Shown piece after piece: positions 17,678 to 25,108 of a DNA stretch of 64,000 bases (within the stretch, counting starts at the first letter, position 1; every line of letters begins with the position of its first letter). A program made the translations under genes and the position numbers. The stretch covers positions 372,001-436,000 of the forward strand of contig NZ_CP133089.1 in assembly GCF_030908405.1 (NCBI RefSeq), given 5' to 3'. This stretch comes from Aminobacterium sp. MB27-C1 (GTDB lineage: Bacteria; Synergistota; Synergistia; Synergistales; Aminobacteriaceae). The notes beneath the pieces are model-generated. The model did not search any database. It had not been told where the DNA came from and saw only the letters and a program-made list of their open reading frames with translations.

Positions 17678-19048
17678 GTGGAGACTACAAGAAGGATGGG
17701 GGAAGAGTCAATCCCCCGTCTTCTTTTTCATTTTTCAGCTCCTGCTATAGTGGGACTGCTTGCTAATGCTTTATACAATATTGTTGATAGAATTTTCGTA
17801 GGTCATGCAGTTGGACCTATGGGAATAGCTTCTATTGCTGTTGCTTTTCCCTTTATGATTGCAGGTATTGCAGTGGGCCTGCTTGTGGGAGTCGGCTCTT
17901 CTGCTCTTATTTCAATTTCTCTTGGAGAGAAAAAGAGACGACAAGCAGAAGTTATTATGGGGAATGCAGTTGCTCTTCTTGCCATAGCAAGTGTTTTAGG
18001 CGTGATTTTGGGGTGGCTTTTCCTAGACGATATTTTGCGTTTGGGGGGAGCAACTGATTTATTATTGCCAGAAGCCAGGAAATATTTGCGAATTATTCTT
18101 ATGGGGGTTCCCTTTTCTCTTTTTAGTTTTGGTTTTAACTACTTTATTCGAGCTGAAGGATCTCCCCGTTTTGCAATGATGACCCTCCTTCTAGGGGCCG
18201 GGGCAAACATCGTTCTTGATGCAGTTATGATAATGGGGCTTAATATGGGGCTTGAAGGAGCTGCTTTTGCTACCATTACTGCCCAGCTTATAGCTGCTTT
18301 ATGGGCAACATCCTTTTACGCGAGGAATAAAGGACGTTTACGTATTCGATTGATAAATTTACGATTGCGCAAAAGAATAGTTAAAAGGATTGTTTCCATA
18401 GGAATGGCTCCTTTTTTACTTGAGGCGACCTTTACTTTTATTTTAGGGCTACTGAATCAAGTTTTGAAGGTTTATGGTGGAGAAATAGCTATATCAGCTC
18501 TGGGAATATTTTTTAGTCTTGATTCTATGCTTTTCCTTCCTGTTTTGGGGATCGGTGAAGGAGCTCAACCTATCATAGGGTATAACTTCGGTGCTAAACA
18601 TATCGACAGGGTTAAATCGACGGTGAAGTGGGCACTTGCCGGAGCCTTATCGTTTTTCGGTTTGAGCTTTATTATCGTTTTCTTTTTGGCCCGACCTCTC
18701 GTTATGATTTTTAATACGACGAGCCCAGAACTTATTAATCTAGCAGCAAGAGGGCTTGTTATTTCTTACAGCTGCGTAGTTTTTGCTGGGATTACAATCA
18801 TTGCATCATATACGTTTCAGGCTTTAGGTTTGGGCCGTCAGAGCTTAATACTCAATATTATGAGGCAGGTTATTTTTTTCATTCCGCCGCTTTTAATCCT
18901 CCCTCCTCTTCTTGGAACTGATGGAGTTTGGTTGGCATTTCCATTCTCTGATGTGGGAGGAGGCTTATTCGGTGCCTTTTTACTACGGCGCCAATTTCGG
19001 GATTTTGAGCGCTTTAGAGTCGAAGAAAAGGATAACGAAAAAATATAA
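17678..19048 (+). CDS. MATE-family multidrug/sodium antiporter
   Basis: 456 residues, about twelve hydrophobic segments in two related halves, with the MATE N-terminal pattern IPRLLFHFSAPAIVGLLANALYNIVDRIFVG and the second-half match GIGEGAQPIIGYNFGAKH. Proteins of this family export cationic drugs or metabolites in exchange for Na+ or H+. A GTG start fits best, with GGTAGGTG upstream. It lies 40 nt after the PEP carboxykinase gene. Its stop codon falls inside the palindromic operator of the next gene. The substrate is unknown. Confidence 0.85.
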   Translation: METTRRMGEESIPRLLFHFSAPAIVGLLANALYNIVDRIFVGHAVGPMGIASIAVAFPFMIAGIAVGLLVGVGSSALISISLGEKKRRQAEVIMGNAVALLAIASVLGVILGWLFLDDILRLGGATDLLLPEARKYLRIILMGVPFSLFSFGFNYFIRAEGSPRFAMMTLLLGAGANIVLDAVMIMGLNMGLEGAAFATITAQLIAALWATSFYARNKGRLRIRLINLRLRKRIVKRIVSIGMAPFLLEATFTFILGLLNQVLKVYGGEIAISALGIFFSLDSMLFLPVLGIGEGAQPIIGYNFGAKHIDRVKSTVKWALAGALSFFGLSFIIVFFLARPLVMIFNTTSPELINLAARGLVISYSCVVFAGITIIASYTFQALGLGRQSLILNIMRQVIFFIPPLLILPPLLGTDGVWLAFPFSDVGGGLFGAFLLRRQFRDFERFRVEEKDNEKI

Positions 19049-19086
19049 TGCAACCGGTTGCATTATATTGAGTGTTGACGTATAAT
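19042..19086 (+). promoter_or_regulatory. Promoter with a perfect 28-bp palindromic operator over its -35
   Basis: AATATAATGCAACC followed directly by its exact reverse complement forms a perfect 28-bp palindrome at 19042-19069. Its core TGCAACCGGTTGCA is typical of LacI/GalR-type operators. The -35 TTGCAT (19058-19063) lies within the palindrome; 17 nt later comes the -10 TATAAT (19081-19086). Transcription would start near 19093, about 19 nt before the small gene's start. Confidence 0.7.
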
Positions 19087-19111
19087 GCTTCCTATGAGGG
19101 AGGCGATGTCT

Positions 19112-19297
19112 ATGTGGATGAAAGACATGAACGGAAATTGGTATAATAGTGAGCATGCAGTTTCGAGCAAAAAGATGAACGAGTGCCAGGGATATTGGCA
19201 GAAGGATTCTTATGGCAATTGGTATTGTGCAAAAGCGGATTTCTCCCTCATTCGTGCAACGTCTAAAATGTCTTTGTCGTTAGGAAGAGCCTCGTAA
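19112..19297 (+). CDS. Small protein with two GNWY repeats, function unknown
   Basis: 61 residues from an ATG with GGGAGG 8 nt upstream; earlier ATGs (19085, 19106) lie before or too near that site. Two similar units, MKDMNGNWYNSE and QKDSYGNWYCAK, are spaced 22 residues apart, followed by a basic Ser-rich tail. There is one cysteine in each unit or the spacer. I do not recognise the family. A well-formed promoter and operator just upstream, and a terminator-like hairpin downstream, support it as a real, regulated gene. Confidence 0.6.
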   Translation: MWMKDMNGNWYNSEHAVSSKKMNECQGYWQKDSYGNWYCAKADFSLIRATSKMSLSLGRAS

Positions 19298-19364
19298 ATA
19301 TTTTCTTATTACGTTATAGTATAAGTATTTAATATTGAATTTAAATATTCGTTATGATATGTTG

Positions 19365-19400
19365 CCCTCATAGGCTTAAAGCTTGTGAGGGTTTTATTTT
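19365..19400 (+). terminator. Terminator or attenuator abutting the tupA ribosome-binding site
   Basis: CCCTCA (19365-19370) pairs with TGAGGG (19386-19391), with weak inner pairing, followed by TTTTATTTT. Only a few bases separate the T-run from the tupA AAAGGAGG, so no promoter fits between them; read-through must be needed for tupA expression. Confidence 0.7.
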
Positions 19401-19422
19401 ATGTAAAGGAGGAATAGTCAGA

Positions 19423-20256
19423 ATGTGTAAAATGCAAAAAAAGATTGTAGCTTTTCTTTTCGTAGCGCTCTTTGTTTTTGCTTCTTGTGCCTGGGCTGAA
19501 ACACCAGTATTACGTATGGCGACTACAACGAGTACAGACAATACCGGATTGCTTGACTACCTTGCTCCTCTTTTCAAAGCCGATACAGGTATTGAATTAC
19601 AGTGGGTTGCCGTTGGAACTGGAAAGGCCCTGGAATTAGGTAAAAATTGTGATGTAGATATATTGCTTGTTCACGCTCCTGATACAGAAAAGAAGTATGT
19701 GGAAGATGGATATGGGGTAAATAGACGACAAACAATGTACAATGATTTTATTATCATCGGTCCTAAAGATGATCCCGCGAGAATTAAAGAGCTGACTGTT
19801 GTTGAAGCTTTGAGTAAAATAGCGTCTTCCAATGCTTCTTTTGCAAGTCGAGGAGATAAATCAGGTACACACATTATGGAAATGAACCTTTGGAAAGAAG
19901 CTGGTTTAGCGCCTGATAAAGAGGCATGGTATATACAGACTGGTCAAGGAATGATTAATACGATCAATATAGCGGCAGAGCGCTCTGCATATACAATGAC
20001 TGATCGTGGAACTTTTATCAAATATGAGGATGTAAGCAAAGGGAATTCACCTTTTGCAATAGTAGTAGAGGGAGATCCCGTTCTAAGAAACCAATATAGT
20101 GTCATTGCTGTTAACCCTGCCCGCTGTGACAATGTCAAGTATGATCTGGCTCTTAAATTTATAGATTGGATCGTCTCTCCTCAAGTTCAGGAAAAAATAG
20201 GAAAGTTTGAATTGCTTGGAAAGACTCTCTTTTTCCCGAATGCTGATGCGCAGTAA
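19423..20256 (+). CDS. tupA: Tungstate ABC transporter, substrate-binding protein
   Basis: 277 residues. Signal peptide ends near CAWAE. The mature N-terminus reads MATTTSTDNTGLLDYL, the TTTS motif that binds tungstate in TupA. Other family stretches are AVGTGKALELG, DILLVHAP and ASRGDKSGTH. TupA binds tungstate with high affinity in the periplasm and hands it to TupBC. AAAGGAGG lies 10 nt before the ATG at 19423. Tungsten would feed aldehyde:ferredoxin oxidoreductases or formate dehydrogenases, which are common in amino-acid-fermenting anaerobes but not seen in this window. Confidence 0.9.
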   Translation: MCKMQKKIVAFLFVALFVFASCAWAETPVLRMATTTSTDNTGLLDYLAPLFKADTGIELQWVAVGTGKALELGKNCDVDILLVHAPDTEKKYVEDGYGVNRRQTMYNDFIIIGPKDDPARIKELTVVEALSKIASSNASFASRGDKSGTHIMEMNLWKEAGLAPDKEAWYIQTGQGMINTINIAAERSAYTMTDRGTFIKYEDVSKGNSPFAIVVEGDPVLRNQYSVIAVNPARCDNVKYDLALKFIDWIVSPQVQEKIGKFELLGKTLFFPNADAQ

Positions 20257-20272
20257 AAAGCATATTTTATAG

Positions 20273-20309
20273 AGAAAGCGCTGCCTTAACAGGGTGGCGC
20301 TTTCTTTAA
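20273..20309 (+). terminator. Hairpin between tupA and tupB
   Basis: AGAAAGCGCTGCC pairs with GGTGGCGCTTTCT around TTAACAG, followed by a short T-rich run. Such a hairpin after a binding-protein gene usually causes partial termination or protects the upstream mRNA, so that TupA is made in excess of TupB and TupC. Confidence 0.65.
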
Positions 20310-20325
20310 CTGGAGGAATATCTTT

Positions 20326-21021
20326 ATGGATTATATTTCTCAAGGAATTTTAAAAGCCTTCAGTCTTCTTTTATCTGGTGATGCACAGACATGGTCTGCT
20401 ATTGTAACTACATTAAAGGTGTCATCTCTTTCTATTTTCCTCACTCTTCTTATTGGTATTCCGGCAGGTTTTTTTCTCGGGAGCGTTCCTTTTCCGGGGA
20501 GGAATATTATTCGAACCTGTGTTGACACGCTCTTGGCTCTTCCCACAGTGGTTGTAGGATTGCTTGTTTATTCTTTTATCTCCAGACGGGGTCCATTGGG
20601 ATCATGGGGATTGCTTTTTACAACTGAAGGCATTGCTCTGGGACAAATTGTATTGGGATTACCTATAGTCGTAGCTCTTACCGCTTCTGCTATCGAAGGA
20701 CTTGAAGTGCAACTCCGCCAGACACTTCTGACTCTTGGAACAACAAAGAGACAGCTTACATTAAGTACTCTATGGGAAGCTCGTTATGCTGTTATAGTTG
20801 CCGCAATAACAGCATACAGTCGTATTATTTCAGAGGTGGGAGTGTCAATGATGCTTGGTGGCAATATAAAATGGCATACTCGTACTATAACAACAGCTAT
20901 TGCGCTTGAAACAGGCAAGGGCGAGTTTGCTATGGGCATCGCTTTGGGTTTGGTTCTCTTATCACTTGTTTTAGTGGTCAATTTGATGCTTGCTGAGTTT
21001 AAGCGGAGGAGTGCGGCATGA
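20326..21021 (+). CDS. tupB: Tungstate ABC transporter permease
   Basis: 231 residues, with about five to six membrane helices. VVTTLKVSSLSIFLTLLIGIP and the coupling-loop motif TLGTTKRQLTLSTLWEARYAVIVA are typical of TupB/ModB permeases. GGAGG lies upstream of the ATG. Its stop overlaps the tupC start by 4 nt (ATGA). Confidence 0.9.
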   Translation: MDYISQGILKAFSLLLSGDAQTWSAIVTTLKVSSLSIFLTLLIGIPAGFFLGSVPFPGRNIIRTCVDTLLALPTVVVGLLVYSFISRRGPLGSWGLLFTTEGIALGQIVLGLPIVVALTASAIEGLEVQLRQTLLTLGTTKRQLTLSTLWEARYAVIVAAITAYSRIISEVGVSMMLGGNIKWHTRTITTAIALETGKGEFAMGIALGLVLLSLVLVVNLMLAEFKRRSAA

Positions 21022-22043
21022 GCTCTATATATTCTCTTAAAAAAGTCAGACATTTTTATAGCGGACGTTGTGTGCTCGACATCCCAGATTTAGATATAGA
21101 GCAAGGTGAAATAATAGGACTTCTCGGTGCTAATGGTAGCGGAAAAAGTACCCTTCTTCGCATTCTTGCTTTTCTTGAAAGGCCGACAGAAGGTGAACTC
21201 TATTTTAAAAACAGAAAAATAGAAACTTTCTCGGTGGAAGATCGAAGATCAGTAACGCTCTTGTTGCAAGAGTCATATCTTTTGAAAAGAACGGTATGGG
21301 AAAACGTTGCTTTTGGTTTAAAAATACGTGGAATCAGTGGTAAGGAATTGTTTAAAAGGGTGGAGCAGGCTCTTCTTTTTGTTGGTCTTGAACCTGAAAA
21401 TTTTGCGAAAAGAAAGTGGTTTGAACTCTCTGGAGGAGAAGCTCAACGTGTTGCTCTTGCAAGTCGCCTTATATTAAGACCTCAGGTTTTACTTTTAGAT
21501 GAACCCACAGCTAGTGTCGACCAAAATAGTGTCGATTTAATGAAGCAATCTATCAAAGTTTGGCGAGAGAAATGGGGGACAACTATCTTTCTTGTTAGCC
21601 ATGACGATATTTGGATTAAAAGTCTCGCGGACCAAATTATGAGCTTATCGGAAGGGAAACTCTCTTTTTCCGCACGTGATAATCTCATAAAAGGGATTTG
21701 GGAAAAAAAGGGAGACATGGCAAAACTTTACTTGCAAGATGGACAGGTGATCACCTCTTCTGTTTTTCCTGAAAAGGGAGAAAATCTTTATATTAATCCT
21801 TCCGCTATTGTTCTCTCGGTAAAAAAGGTAGACGGAATTTCGGCTCGGAATTCTCTGTATATGCTTGTTGACAGTCTTACATATGAAAATGGCAACAATT
21901 GTGTTCTTGTTACACTTTCTGTGAGGGGCCTCACCCTGGTTGTTCGAATAACTCCTGAAGCGGCCCAGGAACTCAATATTGTTCCTGGAATGTATGTTTG
22001 GGCTTTTTTTAAAGCGACATCATTTCATACTTCCCAATATTAG
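21018..22043 (+). CDS. tupC: Tungstate ABC transporter ATP-binding protein
   Basis: 341 residues. Walker A GANGSGKST, Q-loop LLLQESYLL, signature LSGGEAQRVALA, Walker B VLLLDEPTASVD and switch His in LVSHDD are all present. The C-terminal 110 residues form a separate domain (ALTV-type beta pattern ending NIVPGMYVWAFFKATSFH) resembling the TOBE/Mop fold that senses oxyanions. It is the last gene of tupABC. A GGAATTT-g-AAATTCC hairpin at 22120-22135, with following T residues, probably ends the transcript. Confidence 0.9.
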   Translation: MSSIYSLKKVRHFYSGRCVLDIPDLDIEQGEIIGLLGANGSGKSTLLRILAFLERPTEGELYFKNRKIETFSVEDRRSVTLLLQESYLLKRTVWENVAFGLKIRGISGKELFKRVEQALLFVGLEPENFAKRKWFELSGGEAQRVALASRLILRPQVLLLDEPTASVDQNSVDLMKQSIKVWREKWGTTIFLVSHDDIWIKSLADQIMSLSEGKLSFSARDNLIKGIWEKKGDMAKLYLQDGQVITSSVFPEKGENLYINPSAIVLSVKKVDGISARNSLYMLVDSLTYENGNNCVLVTLSVRGLTLVVRITPEAAQELNIVPGMYVWAFFKATSFHTSQY

Positions 22044-22119
22044 TTTTTTTGAATAATGGACGCAATATACACTTTTCAGTTGGGTTGTACAGTTTTTATT
22101 CATGTGATAGCATGAACGT

Positions 22120-22140
22120 GGAATTTGAAAATTCCTTTTC
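22120..22140 (+). terminator. Terminator after tupABC
   Basis: GGAATTT and AAATTCC form a short hairpin followed by TTTTC, 77 nt after the tupC stop. Confidence 0.5.
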
Positions 22141-22142
22141 TT

Positions 22143-22250
22143 CAGTTCATCACCTCTATGGAAAAGTTTGAGGGGCCAAGAGATGACAATAATGGAACCC
22201 CTCTCGAAAAGAAAACTGCCGGCCGCTTTCCGAGGGGGAGCGGCTTTTAT
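22143..22250 (+). ncRNA. Structured leader RNA with switchable terminator before the hydrogenase operon
   Basis: Nested pairings are visible: CAGTT (22143-22147) with AACTG (22214-22218), TCATC (22147-22151) with GATGA (22182-22186), and GAGGGG (22170-22175) with CCCCTC (22198-22203). A terminator follows: GCCGCT (22222-22227) with AGCGGC (22239-22244), then TTTTAT. Its loop repeats GAGGGG (22232-22237), so CCCCTC can pair with either copy, which is the logic of an attenuator. It matches no riboswitch class I know. It may act on the hydrogenase genes 180 nt downstream. Confidence 0.45.
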
Positions 22251-22425
22251 CTATATTGATGATTTTTCTGTGTCTTTTGTATGGAAAATACGTAATATGG
22301 TTTTTTTCTAAGATTGTGAAAGAGATAGCAATTAATGTTGCTATCTCTTGTTCTTCATAAAGAGCATTTGCTTTGAGAAAAAGTTCCCGAAGTCATTTCG
22401 GGAGTTCACAACAAGGAGGGGAATC
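22251..22425 (+). other. Hydrogenase operon 5' leader with two further hairpins
   Basis: No gene is visible here. A 12-bp perfect stem AAGAGATAGCAA/TTGCTATCTCTT (22320-22331 and 22338-22349) has a weak T-run after it. A second hairpin TCCCGAA/TTTCGGGA (22385-22403) lies just before the AAGGAGG of the first hydrogenase gene, where it could influence translation. Confidence 0.5.
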
Positions 22426-22896
22426 ATGTCACAGGTGGAGTTGGAACGAATCCAGAAAACGCGGGAAATTGTGGCTCCTTGGAAGGGAAAGAAAGGTGGT
22501 CTCATTCCTATTCTCCAGGAAGCTCAGCACGAATTCGGGTACCTGCCCCCCGAAGTCATGGAAACAATCTCCAAAGAGCTTAAGATTGCAAAAGCTGAAA
22601 TTTATGGAGTAGCGACATTTTATGCACAGTTTCATTTGAAACCACGGGGCAGACATGTTGTTCGAGTTTGTCGAGGAACGGCTTGCCACGTTCGTGGCAG
22701 TTTGAAAATCCTTGACAAGGTCAAAGAGCTTACAGGCGTTAGCGAAAACGAAACAACTGATGATTTACGATATACGATAGAGCCGGTCGCCTGCCTTGGT
22801 GCATGTGGACTAGCCCCTGTCATGATGGTAGATAACCAGACTTTTGGACGTCTTGCCCCTGACATGGTGGCCGGAATACTTGCTAAGTTCGAATAA
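22426..22896 (+). CDS. hndA: NAD-linked hydrogenase subunit, [2Fe-2S] NuoE/HndA-like
   Basis: 156 residues from the ATG with AAGGAGG upstream. It has the NuoE/HoxE fold: HEFGYLPPEVMETISKELKI, then the four [2Fe-2S] cysteines in CRGTACH and CLGACG. This subunit passes electrons to or from the FMN/NADH subunit. It is the first of six hydrogenase genes spaced 3-21 nt apart. Confidence 0.88.
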   Translation: MSQVELERIQKTREIVAPWKGKKGGLIPILQEAQHEFGYLPPEVMETISKELKIAKAEIYGVATFYAQFHLKPRGRHVVRVCRGTACHVRGSLKILDKVKELTGVSENETTDDLRYTIEPVACLGACGLAPVMMVDNQTFGRLAPDMVAGILAKFE

Positions 22897-22910
22897 CGAG
22901 GAGGACGGCA

Positions 22911-23279
22911 ATGGCTAAAATTAATAATTTGGAAGAGCTTAAAAAAATTCGCGAGAAATCTAAAGATTTAACTTCAGCCCGTTCCGAAGGAAAAGTCGTT
23001 ATTATTGTTGGTATGGGAACTTGTGGAATTGCTGCAGGAGCCCGCGAAGTAATGACTGCTATTATGGATGAAGTTGAGAAGAGAAAGTTGACTGATGTCA
23101 ATGTGCAGACAACCGGTTGTATCGGTATGTGCCAGAATGAGCCTTTAGTAGATGTTATTCGTGACGGGATGCGTATTACATATGGTAATGTGAAACCTTC
23201 TGATATCCCCGTCATTATTACTGAACACGTTGTTAATGGTCATGTCGTTGAAAAACTGGCCATTGGCAGAGCCGACTAA
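22911..23279 (+). CDS. hndB: Hydrogenase subunit, thioredoxin-like [2Fe-2S] ferredoxin (HndB-like)
   Basis: 122 residues. GMGTCGIAAGAREV and TGCIGMCQNEPLVDV give a thioredoxin-like [2Fe-2S] pattern, the same type found fused at the front of the next subunit. In Desulfovibrio the equivalent HndB is part of the NADP-linked HndABCD complex. Its place between HndA- and HndC-like genes supports this identity. Confidence 0.83.
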   Translation: MAKINNLEELKKIREKSKDLTSARSEGKVVIIVGMGTCGIAAGAREVMTAIMDEVEKRKLTDVNVQTTGCIGMCQNEPLVDVIRDGMRITYGNVKPSDIPVIITEHVVNGHVVEKLAIGRAD

Positions 23280-23293
23280 GGGGGGGAGTCAGA

Positions 23294-25087
23294 ATGCCGA
23301 TCTATCGTTCTCACGTTCTTATCTGCGGAGGAACTGGATGTACCTCTAGTGGATCCCATGATGTGATGGACGCATTCCGAGAAGAACTTCGTAAACAAAA
23401 ACTTGACAGGGAAGTCCTCGTCGTTCCTACAGGTTGTCACGGTATGTGTGAAATGGGGCCTATCGTTGTTGTTTATCCAGAGGGAACTTTCTATTGCAGG
23501 GTTGCTGCAGATGATGTTAAGGAAATAGTCTCCGAACATCTTTTAAAAGGACGAATTGTTCCCCGGCTTCTTTATACTGTTTCAGAAGAAGCTCCTAAAG
23601 TTCCTCACTATAAAGAAATTCCTTTCTATGGAAAACAGCATCGTATAGCTCTCGAAAACTGCGGCTATATCAACCCGGATAATATAGAGGAATATATTGT
23701 TCGGCATGGCTATGAAGCTTTAGGTAAAGCTTTGACGGAAATGACTCGCGAGCAGGTTATTGAAGAAATAAAAACTTCTGGCTTGCGTGGCCGTGGGGGC
23801 GGCGGATTCCCTACAGGCTTAAAGTGGACTTTTTGTGCTAGGGCTCAAGGAGACAAAAAATATGTTATTTGTAACGCTGACGAAGGGGACCCAGGCGCAT
23901 TTATGGACAGGTCAATTCTTGAAGGAGATCCCCACGCCATAATCGAAGGAATGATGATTGGAGCGTATGCTATAGGGGCCAATGAAGGATATATTTATTG
24001 TCGTGCCGAGTATCCCTTGGCAATTCTGCGTTTAAAGACAGCTATAGCAAAGGCTGAAGAATATGGCCTCCTTGGAGAACATATTATGGGTACTGATTTC
24101 TCCTTTAATTTGCATATCAAAGAGGGAGCAGGAGCCTTTGTTTGTGGTGAAGAAACAGCTCTAATGGCTTCTATTGAGGGACAGCGGGGTATGCCCCGTC
24201 CACGTCCTCCATTCCCTGCCAATAAGGGGTTGTGGGGAAAGCCTTCGAATATTAACAACGTTGAGACATGGGCAAATGTCGCTTATATCATTCGTCATGG
24301 TGGTGCTCATTACGCTTCGATGGGAACAGAAAAATCTAAGGGAACGAAAGTTTTTGCCCTTACAGGAAAAGTTAAACATACTGGTCTTGTAGAAGTTCCC
24401 ATGGGTATCACCTTGAGAGAAATTATTTTCGATATAGGTGGCGGCATCCTTAACGATAAGAAATTTAAGGCTGTTCAGATTGGAGGCCCCAGTGGAGGAT
24501 GCCTTACGGAAGAACATCTTGATATTCCCGTAAGCTACGAGTCTCTTGCAGAAGTTGGAGCCATTATGGGATCCGGCGGAATGGTCGTTATGGACGAAGA
24601 TAACTGTATGGTCGACGTTGCTAAATTCTTCCTTGAGTTTACACAGCGGGAATCATGCGGAAAGTGTACTCCTTGCCGAGAGGGAACAAAGCAAATGTTG
24701 TTGCTTCTTAACAAAATTACTGAAGGTAAGGGCACGATGGAAGATCTCGAAAACCTGAAAAACCTTGCCCTTATGGTCAAGGAAATGTCTCTGTGTGGAT
24801 TGGGACAGACTGCTCCTAACCCCATACTTACGACTCTTCGTTACTTTAAAGATGAGTATATTGCTCACGTACGAGACAAAAAATGTCCGGCAGGTGTCTG
24901 CCCTGCACTTATTGAATTCTCCATCGACCAGGACCTTTGTAAGCGTTGTGGCCTTTGTGCTCGAAACTGCCCGGTACAATGTATCCCTGGGGATAGAGCG
25001 TCGGGGTACACCATCGACACAGAGAGATGTATCCGTTGCGGCACCTGCTATGATAAGTGCCCCTTCGGAGCCATTATCAAAGGTTAG
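23294..25087 (+). CDS. hndC: Hydrogenase diaphorase subunit, NuoF/HoxF/HndC-like (FMN, NAD(H), Fe-S)
   Basis: 597 residues. Domain order: thioredoxin-like [2Fe-2S] (CGGTGCTSSGS, GCHGMCEMG); NADH-binding glycine loop GRGGGGFPTGLKW at about 160-172; FMN region NADEGDPGAFMDRS; SLBB-like part; N3 4Fe-4S motif ESCGKCTPCREG; and a C-terminal 2x[4Fe-4S] ferredoxin (CKRCGLCARNC, CIRCGTCYDKC). It is the site of NAD(P)H oxidation or NAD(P)+ reduction. The C-terminal ferredoxin domain is typical of HndC and bifurcating hydrogenases and is missing in plain HoxF. Confidence 0.9.
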   Translation: MPIYRSHVLICGGTGCTSSGSHDVMDAFREELRKQKLDREVLVVPTGCHGMCEMGPIVVVYPEGTFYCRVAADDVKEIVSEHLLKGRIVPRLLYTVSEEAPKVPHYKEIPFYGKQHRIALENCGYINPDNIEEYIVRHGYEALGKALTEMTREQVIEEIKTSGLRGRGGGGFPTGLKWTFCARAQGDKKYVICNADEGDPGAFMDRSILEGDPHAIIEGMMIGAYAIGANEGYIYCRAEYPLAILRLKTAIAKAEEYGLLGEHIMGTDFSFNLHIKEGAGAFVCGEETALMASIEGQRGMPRPRPPFPANKGLWGKPSNINNVETWANVAYIIRHGGAHYASMGTEKSKGTKVFALTGKVKHTGLVEVPMGITLREIIFDIGGGILNDKKFKAVQIGGPSGGCLTEEHLDIPVSYESLAEVGAIMGSGGMVVMDEDNCMVDVAKFFLEFTQRESCGKCTPCREGTKQMLLLLNKITEGKGTMEDLENLKNLALMVKEMSLCGLGQTAPNPILTTLRYFKDEYIAHVRDKKCPAGVCPALIEFSIDQDLCKRCGLCARNCPVQCIPGDRASGYTIDTERCIRCGTCYDKCPFGAIIKG

Positions 25088-25108
25088 TGTGGCAGGGAGG
25101 ATGCGAAT

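Noticed and set aside
19042-19069. The perfect palindrome as a terminator for the MATE gene
   Set aside because: It is not followed by a T-run and instead contains the -35 of a good promoter, so an operator is more likely.
22143-22250. Hydrogenase leader as a known Moco/Tuco or SAM riboswitch
   Set aside because: Some local words are similar, but the conserved core motifs of those classes are not in the right order.
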